Notes under the pieces: model-generated | Database searches by the model: none | What the model was told of the DNA's origin: nothing | What the model saw: the letters and a program-made list of their open reading frames with translations, nothing else | Shown here: one piece after another, positions 1 through 5,568 of the stretch | How positions within the stretch are numbered: the first letter of the stretch is position 1 | Layout of the letters: every line of letters starts with the position of its first letter | From: Nanobdellota archaeon | GTDB taxonomy: Archaea; Nanobdellota; Nanobdellia; Woesearchaeales; GCA-2686295 | Length of the DNA stretch: 5,568 nucleotides | Direction: 5' to 3' | Assembly: GCA_018812505.1 (NCBI GenBank) | Contig: JAHJDK010000168.1 | Location: 1 to 5,568, forward strand | Position numbers and translations under genes: made by a program

Positions 1-1415
1 GTGCTGATTTAGTTGGTAAAATCGAAAAGAACATTCCTGAGGATGATCCTCGTAATCCAGCAGTAATTGCTGATAATGTTGGTGATAATGTTGGTGATGT
101 TGCAGGTATGGGTGCTGACTTGTTTGAGAGTTACGTTGATAGTTTGATTGCTGCAATGGTTCTTGGTGTTTTAACTTTTGCTTCGAAGGGTGCTATTCTT
201 CCTTTGTTGCTTGCTGGTTTTGGGATTCTCGCTTCTATCATAGGTTCTTTTTTTGTTAAGATTAAGGGCAAAAATATTCATTCTGCTTTGAATAAGGGTT
301 TGTTTGCTTCAACTTTGATAATGGTTGTTTTCTCTTTTTTTCTGATTAAATATTATATTGGTGATCTTGGTTTGTTTTACGCAGCTGTTTCTGGTTTGAT
401 GTCTGGTGTTGTTATTGGGTTGTCAACTGAGTATTATACTTCTCCTCATAATAAGCCTGTTATTTCTATTGCTGAAGAGTCTAAGACTGGTAGTGGAACT
501 AATATTATTAGGGGTTTGGGTGTTGGTATGATTAGCACTGTTATTCCTGTGTTGGCTGTTTCTGCTGCTATTTTATTGTCTTATTTCTTTGGTTCTTTGT
601 ATGGTGTTGCCATTGCTGCTGTCGGTATGCTTAGCACTCTTGGTATTACTTTGGCTAGTGATACTTATGGTGCTGTTTCTGACAATGCTGCAGGTATTGC
701 TGAAATGGCTGGTATGGGTAAAAAAGCTAGGTCTAGGGCTGAAGCTTTAGATGCTGTTGGCAACACAACTGCTGCTATTGGTAAGGGTTTCGCTATTGGT
801 TCTGCTGCTTTGACTGCGATAGCTTTATTTGTTAGCTTCACTAAAGTTGCTGGTTTGGCGATGATTAATATTTCTGAGCCTTTGGTTATTGTTGGTTTGT
901 TTATTGGTGCTTTGATGCCTTTTGTTTATAGTGCTTTGACTATGAATGCTGTTGGCAAGGCTGCTTTTCATATAATAGTTGAGGTTAGGAGACAGTTCAA
1001 GACTATTAAGGGTTTAATGGAAGGTAAGGCTAAACCTGATTATAAGAAGTGTATTGATATTAGTACTTCTGCTGCTTTGAGGGAGATGATTGTTCCTGGT
1101 TTATTAGCAGTAGTTGTTCCTATACTTGTTGGTGTTTTGCTTGGTGTTGAGGCTCTTGGTGGTTTGCTTGTGGGTGTTACTTCTACTGGTTTCTTGATGG
1201 CTGTGTTTATGGCTAATGCTGGTTGTGCTTGGGATAATGCTAAGAAGTACATCGAAGAAGGGCACTTTGGTGGTAAGGGTAGTGAAGTTCATAAATCAGC
1301 TGTTGTTGGTGATACTGTTGGAGATCCTTTTAAAGATACAAGTGGTCCTTCACTTAATATTTTGATTAAGTTGATGACTATAGTTGCTTTAGTGTTTGTT
1401 CCTCTTTTCTTGTAG
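1..1415 (+). CDS. hppA: Membrane-bound ion-translocating pyrophosphatase, C-terminal part (5' end outside window)
   Basis: This enzyme hydrolyses pyrophosphate at the cytoplasmic membrane and uses the energy to pump Na+ or H+ outward. The frame is open from base 3, upstream of the first ATG at 108, so the gene enters from the left. About 470 residues are visible of a usual 650-700, roughly the end of helix 5 through helix 16. The signature DNVGDNVGD lies at visible residues 24-32, after ADLVGK (1-6) and PEDDPRNPA (12-20). SDNAAGIAEM, GNTTAAIGKG, AWDNAKKYIE and the terminal VGDTVGDPFKDTSGPS are all present, so the visible catalytic aspartates and lysines are intact. Alanine after GNTT and glycine three residues on mark the K+-dependent subfamily. 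Helix 6 reads DLFESYVD, with acids at both positions linked to ion specificity (E42, D46), so Na+ versus H+ pumping is open. Codons strongly favour GGT, GCT and GTT, suggesting high expression. Family call is very secure. Confidence 0.97.
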   Translation, partial: ADLVGKIEKNIPEDDPRNPAVIADNVGDNVGDVAGMGADLFESYVDSLIAAMVLGVLTFASKGAILPLLLAGFGILASIIGSFFVKIKGKNIHSALNKGLFASTLIMVVFSFFLIKYYIGDLGLFYAAVSGLMSGVVIGLSTEYYTSPHNKPVISIAEESKTGSGTNIIRGLGVGMISTVIPVLAVSAAILLSYFFGSLYGVAIAAVGMLSTLGITLASDTYGAVSDNAAGIAEMAGMGKKARSRAEALDAVGNTTAAIGKGFAIGSAALTAIALFVSFTKVAGLAMINISEPLVIVGLFIGALMPFVYSALTMNAVGKAAFHIIVEVRRQFKTIKGLMEGKAKPDYKKCIDISTSAALREMIVPGLLAVVVPILVGVLLGVEALGGLLVGVTSTGFLMAVFMANAGCAWDNAKKYIEEGHFGGKGSEVHKSAVVGDTVGDPFKDTSGPSLNILIKLMTIVALVFVPLFL

Positions 1416-1416
1416 A

Positions 1417-1433
1417 ATTATTTTATTTTTTTA
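1417..1433 (+). terminator. T-rich tract after hppA, probable archaeal-type terminator
   Basis: Directly after the hppA TAG stop, the plus strand runs through almost pure T with two interrupting A's, then seven consecutive T's. No GC-rich hairpin precedes it. Oligo-T tracts without a stem are the usual intrinsic termination signal in archaea. The tract fills the whole 15-base gap and overlaps the last codon of the convergent regulator gene. It reads as T only in the hppA direction; I see no matching T-tract just past the stop of the minus-strand gene. Confidence 0.45.
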
Positions 1434-2948
1434 TGAGTTATTCCACATTATATCAAATTGTTTTTTATAGCTGTTAAATATTTCTTTGTTTTCTATTATT
1501 GTCGCGAAACCATTTTTAGTTATTGATATTAGGATTACTTTGTTGTCATATAAGAACGTTGTCACTGGTGATATATAATTGCCTGACATCACTTTTGATT
1601 CTGTGTTGACATATATTCTTACTTCCTTAGCTCTTTTTCTTCCTTCTTTGCTGTTTACATACATCACTTTCGCTTTTATCTTATTTTTAACTCTTAATTC
1701 ATGCCATTTCTTGATGAAATCAGGCATCACTATTGGGCTTACTCCTGATGACCCGTATGCACATACTTCTTTTGGTTTGTCTTCTATAATTTTCATGAAT
1801 GCTTGTTTAACTCCTTCTAGTCCTCTGTATATTCTTTCTTTCTGGTTCCACAATGTGTTGAATTGATCTTTGAAACCATTAGCTATCTCCTTGTCTTCTA
1901 TAAGCATCACAAACGGATTCCCTTTTTGCCAGTTGAATATCCAGACTCTATCGTTATACACTGCTGTGTTAAAGGGTGATTCTCCTCCTTCTAATGGCAT
2001 GAATTTTGTCTCTCGAAGTTTTGATTCCTGATATTTTTCAGCCATTCTTCTTCCTTGTTCTGATTCGTCATATATTCTTTTTGTGCTGATATTTAGTGAA
2101 GCTTTTTTCTCATCCCATTCTTTCCACTCTTTTGGCATTATGTCTGCTATTCTTCCAGTGCTTCCAATAACTAGGTATTCTTTTGGTTTTGTTTTTATAA
2201 TGTCATCCATGAACATCTGGGCTGCTTTTTCCCCATGGTATGTTTTTGTTCTTTGGTTCCACACCATTTCAAAGTAATTCTTGAATGAGTCTGAGAGCTC
2301 TTTGTTTTCTATAATTACTGAGATAACTGTTTCTAGCCACAGTACAAAACAGGTTTTGTTTCCATACATGATTGTTGTAGCTGGACTGGAATATTCTGCA
2401 GGTATAAATTTGAATTCATTTAGTGGGTGTTTAAGGATTTTTTTGCCTTCTGGACATAGCATTCTAGCTTTGAATCCTAGTTTTTCTCTCCTTTTGAAGT
2501 ATTGTTGTAATGCTATAGGCACTTGTTCTTTCCATTGAATGGTTGGTCCAAATGCCAGAAATTCATCATTGTTTTTTAATAGTTGGTTGAGTATGTTTTT
2601 TAGTCCTGCTTTTCCTTCATATACTTCTACTGTGGGTGCTTCTTTTTCTGGAGAGTATATCTTTTTTAGATCTGGTAGTATTTGTTGTAGGGATGTTTCT
2701 TTGGATTTTAATAGTTCAAGCAGTACGTCTGGATCTGCTGGTTTGAAATATTTTTTATTGTTTTTTATGACGTAGTTTGCCAGTCCTTTATCTATTAGTT
2801 TTGCTATAGTGTCATATATGTGTGGTCTTGATATTTTTGATTTTTTAGCTACGTCTGATGCTAGCGATTCTTTTTGACTTAATAATATGAGATATACTTC
2901 TGTTTCGTTGTCGCTTAAACCTGTTGCTTTGATTATGTCTTTGTTCAT
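1431..2948 (-). CDS. TrmB-family transcriptional regulator with three tandem effector modules
   Basis: This is a cytoplasmic DNA-binding regulator of about 505 residues. Residues 1-75 form a winged helix typical of TrmB: LSDNETEVYLILL begins helix 1, ASDVAKKSKISRPHIYDTIA is the helix-turn-helix, and the wing ends at KKYFKPADP. A short helical linker (75-100) follows, as in dimerising TrmB proteins. Three related modules then occupy about 107-232, 236-369 and 374-504. Each starts with an amphipathic helix, has a hydrophobic strand ending in G (FLAFGP, YLVIGS, VCAYGS) and ends with an I-E-N/D-K-E motif and a W-N-Q/N signature. Ordinary relatives carry one such module (about 250-270 residues). 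I chose ATG at 2948 over the in-frame ATG at 3005 because the shorter protein begins right at the TrmB domain and a TATA box sits about 26 bases upstream, fitting leaderless transcription; the longer form would bury the promoter and operators. The ligand is unknown; TrmB proteins usually sense sugars. Likely controls itself and the divergent operon. Confidence 0.88.
   Translation of the reverse strand: MNKDIIKATGLSDNETEVYLILLSQKESLASDVAKKSKISRPHIYDTIAKLIDKGLANYVIKNNKKYFKPADPDVLLELLKSKETSLQQILPDLKKIYSPEKEAPTVEVYEGKAGLKNILNQLLKNNDEFLAFGPTIQWKEQVPIALQQYFKRREKLGFKARMLCPEGKKILKHPLNEFKFIPAEYSSPATTIMYGNKTCFVLWLETVISVIIENKELSDSFKNYFEMVWNQRTKTYHGEKAAQMFMDDIIKTKPKEYLVIGSTGRIADIMPKEWKEWDEKKASLNISTKRIYDESEQGRRMAEKYQESKLRETKFMPLEGGESPFNTAVYNDRVWIFNWQKGNPFVMLIEDKEIANGFKDQFNTLWNQKERIYRGLEGVKQAFMKIIEDKPKEVCAYGSSGVSPIVMPDFIKKWHELRVKNKIKAKVMYVNSKEGRKRAKEVRIYVNTESKVMSGNYISPVTTFLYDNKVILISITKNGFATIIENKEIFNSYKKQFDIMWNNS
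1437..2630 (-). repeat. Three tandem protein-level repeats of the TrmB effector module
   Basis: Three copies of roughly 125-135 residues lie back to back: about 2253-2630, 1842-2243 and 1437-1829 in gene order. Their best conserved ends read IIENKELSDSFKNYFEMVWN, LIEDKEIANGFKDQFNTLWN and IIENKEIFNSYKKQFDIMWN. Similarity is visible in the protein but mostly eroded in the DNA, so the duplication is old. Copies 2 and 3 share extra features (KPKE before the GS motif, IMP/VMP, then a K-W or E-W helix), suggesting they are closer to each other than to copy 1. Confidence 0.8.
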
Positions 2949-2969
2949 AATGTTAGTTATTCTTTGATA

Positions 2970-2977
2970 TTTATATA
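2970..2977 (-). promoter_or_regulatory. TATA box for the TrmB-like gene
   Basis: Read on the minus strand this is TATATAAA, preceded by an A-rich stretch where a BRE would lie. Its centre is about 26 bases before the ATG at 2948, which is the archaeal TATA-to-start-site distance. The transcript would therefore begin at or near the start codon (leaderless). No Shine-Dalgarno sequence precedes this ATG, which agrees with leaderless initiation. Confidence 0.6.
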
Positions 2978-2980
2978 TTT

Positions 2981-2998
2981 TTGTACTTTTTCGTACAA
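2981..2998. promoter_or_regulatory. Perfect inverted repeat TTGTAC-N6-GTACAA, probable operator
   Basis: Two exact 6-base arms are separated by TTTTTC. The element abuts the upstream (BRE) side of the regulator's TATA box, so a dimer bound here would block TFB/TBP loading. TrmB-family proteins bind such dyads near their own promoters, so autoregulation is the likely role. The arm sequence differs from the known Thermococcus TrmB sites, as expected if the ligand and helix differ. It shares ACAA with the next dyad. Confidence 0.55.
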
Positions 2999-3018
2999 CA
3001 TACATTTAAATATGTTGT
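2995..3018. promoter_or_regulatory. Perfect inverted repeat ACAACATA-N8-TATGTTGT, probable operator
   Basis: Two exact 8-base arms flank an AT-rich core that contains the candidate TATA box of the rightward operon. A protein bound to this dyad would cover that box directly. It overlaps the neighbouring dyad by four bases, so the two sites could compete or bind cooperatively and couple the divergent promoters. Confidence 0.5.
3005..3012 (+). promoter_or_regulatory. TATA box for the phosphoesterase/swivel-domain operon
   Basis: The sequence TTTAAATA is close to the archaeal TATA consensus. It would place transcription start near 3034 and leave a leader of about 28 bases before the ATG at 3062. 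A weaker A-rich candidate around 3031-3040 would instead give a leaderless message. No clear Shine-Dalgarno sequence is seen before 3062, so the choice is not settled. Confidence 0.42.
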
Positions 3019-3061
3019 TACTTCTACATAGTAAAATAAAATGCTATTTAGATGATAAAAC

Positions 3062-3907
3062 ATGACTATAATAAAAATTGTAACTGATAATGAATGGAAA
3101 GGAAAATATGAATTATTGGAACAGAAATATTTAGAAGACAACTTTCCTATATGGTCTTTAGGAGATAACTTACAAACTGGAGAAGTAGGACAAGTAGGAA
3201 AAGATAGTTTCTTCAAGACAAAAAGAAAACAGATAACAGCTAATAATTTGGAATTTAAGAATTTAAATCTGTACGAACAGATGAAAGGAGTATACAAGAT
3301 ATTTCCAGAAGAATTTGTCCAAAATTATGGATTGTGTGTAAATGTGCTTAAGCAAGGTGTTGAGTTTCTCAAAAATTCTTCTTTACCAACAATGACTGCA
3401 ATCACAGGTAATCGTGAATCTGACTATCAGATGTTGTTAGATTTGTTTGAAAAAGAGATAACAGGAGAAAAGCTGGATTATATGAACTTATTGCTTGAAA
3501 CAGGCAAGTTTGAAATGATTTTTCAGCCAGAAACAAGACAGATAGAAGGAACAAGCATACTGTTAATACCATATGATAAAGAGATGGATCAAACTCAACA
3601 TGATTATGAATCAAATATTGAAAGATTGTATGAAGCAAAAGGCGAAAGAATCACCTTGCTGACGCATGAAAATCCTTGTCCAGAAAAGTTTGGTTCTGAC
3701 AGAAAAGCAGTGATGCAAGAATCAATTGACACATATATAGAATGTGTTAAGAGAATAAATTCTGATGTAAAATTATTTTCAGGTCACATAGACATTTCAG
3801 GAAACCCAATAGAATACAATGGAATAATAGTTCAACCAATATCAGGAACTGAAGCACTCCACTATAATACAATAAATGGGGATTACACAATAACAGGTTT
3901 GAGATGA
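3062..3907 (+). CDS. Divergent calcineurin-like metallophosphoesterase
   Basis: A soluble protein of 281 residues without signal peptide or membrane segment. Motifs appear in the order and spacing of the Icc-like metallophosphoesterase fold: an N-terminal strand IIKIVTDNEW (D9-x-E11, where DxH is usual), SLGDNLQTG (GD at 34-35), AITGNRES (116-119, in place of GNHD/E), LLTHENPCPEKFG (His202) and LFSGHIDISGNPI (His242, with Asp244 in place of the last His of GHxH), then a closing strand pair. Such enzymes hydrolyse phosphomonoesters or diesters with two metal ions. Three usual histidines are replaced (H11 to E, GNH to GNR, GHxH to GHxD), so the metal site may be altered or the protein may bind without cleaving. 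The ATG is the first in frame after a TAA just upstream. It leads an operon, its stop overlapping the next gene by ATGA. Glycine codons are mainly GGA, unlike hppA. The fold call rests on motif order only; substrate unknown. Confidence 0.62.
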   Translation: MTIIKIVTDNEWKGKYELLEQKYLEDNFPIWSLGDNLQTGEVGQVGKDSFFKTKRKQITANNLEFKNLNLYEQMKGVYKIFPEEFVQNYGLCVNVLKQGVEFLKNSSLPTMTAITGNRESDYQMLLDLFEKEITGEKLDYMNLLLETGKFEMIFQPETRQIEGTSILLIPYDKEMDQTQHDYESNIERLYEAKGERITLLTHENPCPEKFGSDRKAVMQESIDTYIECVKRINSDVKLFSGHIDISGNPIEYNGIIVQPISGTEALHYNTINGDYTITGLR

Positions 3908-5568
3908 ATAAAATGAAACAAAAAAAACTTATCTGGAAACAGGTAACTAAGAATAGTCTTCCGCCTTTAATACTTGATTTTTTTATTAGAGAATTGAAAA
4001 ATACTTTCTTGAGAAAGCTAGGATTTTACTATAAATACTATAAAAAAGTTGGTGATAAAGGCTACATAGTTCCAGAAGCAGATAAAGAGTTTGTAGATGA
4101 GCTTAGAAAGAGAGCCAGAAAAGACAAAAACTACTTATGGAATATCTATAATATGCAATATAAGGATGCAAAAAATTTAATAGATTTCTCAGAAGAATTA
4201 TCAAAAGATAATTTCAAAATCAAATCTGATGAAGAACTGAAACAATGTTTTATTCAATTAAGGAATAATTTCTTCAATTATTCATACTCTTTGTTCTTGT
4301 CAGTGCCAAGAGCTCCATTCTTAGAAGACATAGTAAAAAAACAACTACACAAAAAATTGTCGAATAAGAAAAAGATAGATGAATATTTTAATGTTTTAAT
4401 GACACCTGATAAGGAATCCAACACAGGCAAAGCGCAGAAAGAACTCTTGAGAATCGCTTCAAGCAAGAATATAACTAAGAAGTTGATTAATTCTTTTCTG
4501 AAAAAATATTCTTTCTTGAATGTCAGGTTTGGATATGGTAAGCCATACACTTATGATGATATTGTTAAAAGAATAGTTTTTTTGAAGAGAGAGTCCCCGG
4601 AAAAGAAGCTTCTTGAATTAAACACAAAAAATGAAGAGCTAAAAGAAAAAAGAAAAAAGATTATTCAGGAACTAGAATTTGACGAAAAACTGATTGATAT
4701 AATTAATCTTGCGAGAGAAAACTCTTTCTTCAGGACTTACAATCTGGAAACCTATAGTTATGTTGGTTGTATTCTCATACCTTTTTTTAACGAAGTGGGA
4801 AAAAGAGTAGGATTGTCTTATGACGAGTTGTTTTACTGCACAGCAGACGAAATAATATCTCTCTTGAATAATAGAATAGAAATAGATAATAGAAAGAATA
4901 GTTTTGTGTTTGCTTTCTTGGATGGTGAAGCGAATATTTTTACTGGAGAAAAAATAAGTTTTTTTGAGGAGAAAGAGATTGTTGATACTTCAAAATTTGT
5001 CTTTAAAGGTATTACAGCTTCTAAAGGTGTTGTCAAGGGAAAAGCAAGAATTGTGAAATCCAGAGAAGATTTTTCAAAGATGAATGCAGGAGACATACTC
5101 GTTACAGAGTTTACAACACCTGATTATGTAACAGTGATGGAAAAAGCTGCTGCAATCATAGCTGATCTTGGAGGACTAACTTCTCACACCGCAGTTGTTG
5201 CAAGAGAGTTGGGAAAACCTTGTATAGTAGGATTAGTTGATGCTTCAAAAGTGATAAAAGATGATGATATTATTGAGGTTGATGCAGATAAGGGATTAGT
5301 AATCAGAAAGCTTAACATGAAAAAGTTATCGACTGGTGATTGTAAGATGAATCTGTTCATGTACTTGTTTGCCAAGGGATTTGGTAAACCACAAGAGAAG
5401 ATAATTGGTTACGGACACAAAAACTTGGTTATTGTCTTTAACGATAAAAGAACAAGATTCTACATGGATCCAGATGAGTTGAAAGAGGTCGGTCAATTAG
5501 TTATATCCAAGATGAACAATGATTTTGGTTTTGGAATGAAAATAATTGAGAAACACTCGGGTGTAGGA
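3904..5568 (+). CDS. PEP-utilising (phosphohistidine swivelling) domain protein, PEP synthase/RPH-like without visible ATP-grasp, 3' end outside window
   Basis: The frame is open for 555 codons and runs off the right edge. The start ATG overlaps the preceding stop (ATGA), with a weak AGGT five bases before it; ATG at 3913 is an alternative. Residues 1-330 are mainly helical, charged and lysine-rich, ending in VGKRVGLSYDELFYCTADEI, which resembles the linker of PEP synthase and rifampin phosphotransferase. Residues 362-470 are the swivelling domain: GITASKGVVKGKARIV, AGDILVTEFTTPDY, then GGLTSHTAVVAREL with the phosphate-carrying His428, and GKPCIVGL. In PEP synthase, PPDK and RPH this histidine shuttles phosphate between an ATP-grasp domain and a substrate site. 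Neither an ATP-grasp nor a PEP/pyruvate barrel is visible. After 470 a second copy of the N-terminal module seems to begin. The partner kinase domain could lie beyond the edge or in another protein. Swivel domain is certain; overall reaction unknown. Confidence 0.88.
   Translation, partial: MNKMKQKKLIWKQVTKNSLPPLILDFFIRELKNTFLRKLGFYYKYYKKVGDKGYIVPEADKEFVDELRKRARKDKNYLWNIYNMQYKDAKNLIDFSEELSKDNFKIKSDEELKQCFIQLRNNFFNYSYSLFLSVPRAPFLEDIVKKQLHKKLSNKKKIDEYFNVLMTPDKESNTGKAQKELLRIASSKNITKKLINSFLKKYSFLNVRFGYGKPYTYDDIVKRIVFLKRESPEKKLLELNTKNEELKEKRKKIIQELEFDEKLIDIINLARENSFFRTYNLETYSYVGCILIPFFNEVGKRVGLSYDELFYCTADEIISLLNNRIEIDNRKNSFVFAFLDGEANIFTGEKISFFEEKEIVDTSKFVFKGITASKGVVKGKARIVKSREDFSKMNAGDILVTEFTTPDYVTVMEKAAAIIADLGGLTSHTAVVARELGKPCIVGLVDASKVIKDDDIIEVDADKGLVIRKLNMKKLSTGDCKMNLFMYLFAKGFGKPQEKIIGYGHKNLVIVFNDKRTRFYMDPDELKEVGQLVISKMNNDFGFGMKIIEKHSGVG
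5317..5568 (+). repeat. Apparent second copy of the N-terminal helical module of the swivel-domain protein
   Basis: Residues 472-555 line up with residues 11-90 of the same protein: a hydrophobic helix (PPLILDFFIRELKN versus CKMNLFMYLFAKGF), a G-F/Y turn at matching distance (GFYYK at 40, GYGHK at 502), a strand with DK-G/R (51 and 514), then a P-E/D-x-D/E-x-K-E start of a charged helix (PEADKEFVDEL versus DPDELKEVGQL) and a following K/N-D stretch. Identity is low and the match was made by eye. The copy is cut by the window edge. Confidence 0.4.

Noticed and set aside
72..104. Short tandem DNA repeat (gataatgttggt repeated)
   Set aside because: It encodes the DNVGDNVGD active-site motif found in all membrane pyrophosphatases, so protein function explains it.
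1040..1292. Minus-strand open frames inside hppA
   Set aside because: They are antisense to strongly conserved pyrophosphatase sequence and have no recognisable features.
1579..2775. Four plus-strand open frames of 64-95 codons
   Set aside because: They lie antisense to the well-supported TrmB-like gene, have low-complexity hydrophobic products and no family motifs.
2949..3005. Upstream ATG that would add 19 residues to the regulator
   Set aside because: The extension precedes the normal start of the TrmB domain and would place the TATA box and one dyad inside the coding region.
3041..3100. Two short ATG-initiated frames before the phosphoesterase, possible leader peptides
   Set aside because: The frames end after a few codons, have no ribosome binding site and no attenuator-like structure.
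2971..3297. Minus-strand frame of 108 codons across the divergent promoter
   Set aside because: It overlaps the regulator promoter, both dyads and the start of the phosphoesterase; the product looks random and cysteine/phenylalanine-rich.
4278..5375. Minus-strand frames of 63-90 codons in the right third
   Set aside because: They are antisense to the open frame carrying the swivel domain, whose conserved TSHT motif shows the plus strand is the coding one.

Overview
The window looks like a piece of an AT-rich archaeal chromosome. The evidence is a TrmB-family regulator, TATA-box-like promoters (one placed for leaderless transcription), weak or absent Shine-Dalgarno sites and a T-tract in place of a hairpin terminator. 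The protein families and small spacings would fit a fermentative, small-genome archaeon of the DPANN type (for example a woesearchaeote), but that placement is inference. The standard genetic code applies; TAG, TAA and TGA all serve as stops.

Layout: (1) Positions 1-1415, plus strand, hold the C-terminal two thirds of a membrane-bound ion-translocating pyrophosphatase (hppA), cut by the left edge. (2) After a 15-base T-rich gap comes a convergent gene on the minus strand (1431-2948): a TrmB-like transcription regulator with one winged-helix domain and, unusually, three tandem copies of its effector-type module. (3) Positions 2949-3061 form a compact divergent promoter region with a TATA box for each direction and two overlapping perfect inverted repeats, likely operators. 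(4) From 3062 rightward runs a two-gene operon: a divergent calcineurin-like metallophosphoesterase (3062-3907), overlapping by ATGA a long gene (3904 to the right edge) that encodes a PEP-synthase-type phosphohistidine swivelling domain preceded by a helical module, with no ATP-grasp domain in the visible part. This last gene has no stop codon in the window.

How they may work together: the regulator faces the phosphoesterase/swivel operon and shares its control region, so it probably controls itself and that operon in response to a small ligand (sugars are typical for TrmB). The swivel-domain protein is built to carry a phosphoryl group on His428, and the phosphoesterase could act on a product or intermediate of the same pathway. 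The pyrophosphatase is convergent and has a different codon preference, so it is probably a separate, strongly expressed housekeeping unit; it shares only a loose theme of PPi/PEP energy metabolism. No RNA genes, insertion sequences, CRISPR arrays or origins were seen.
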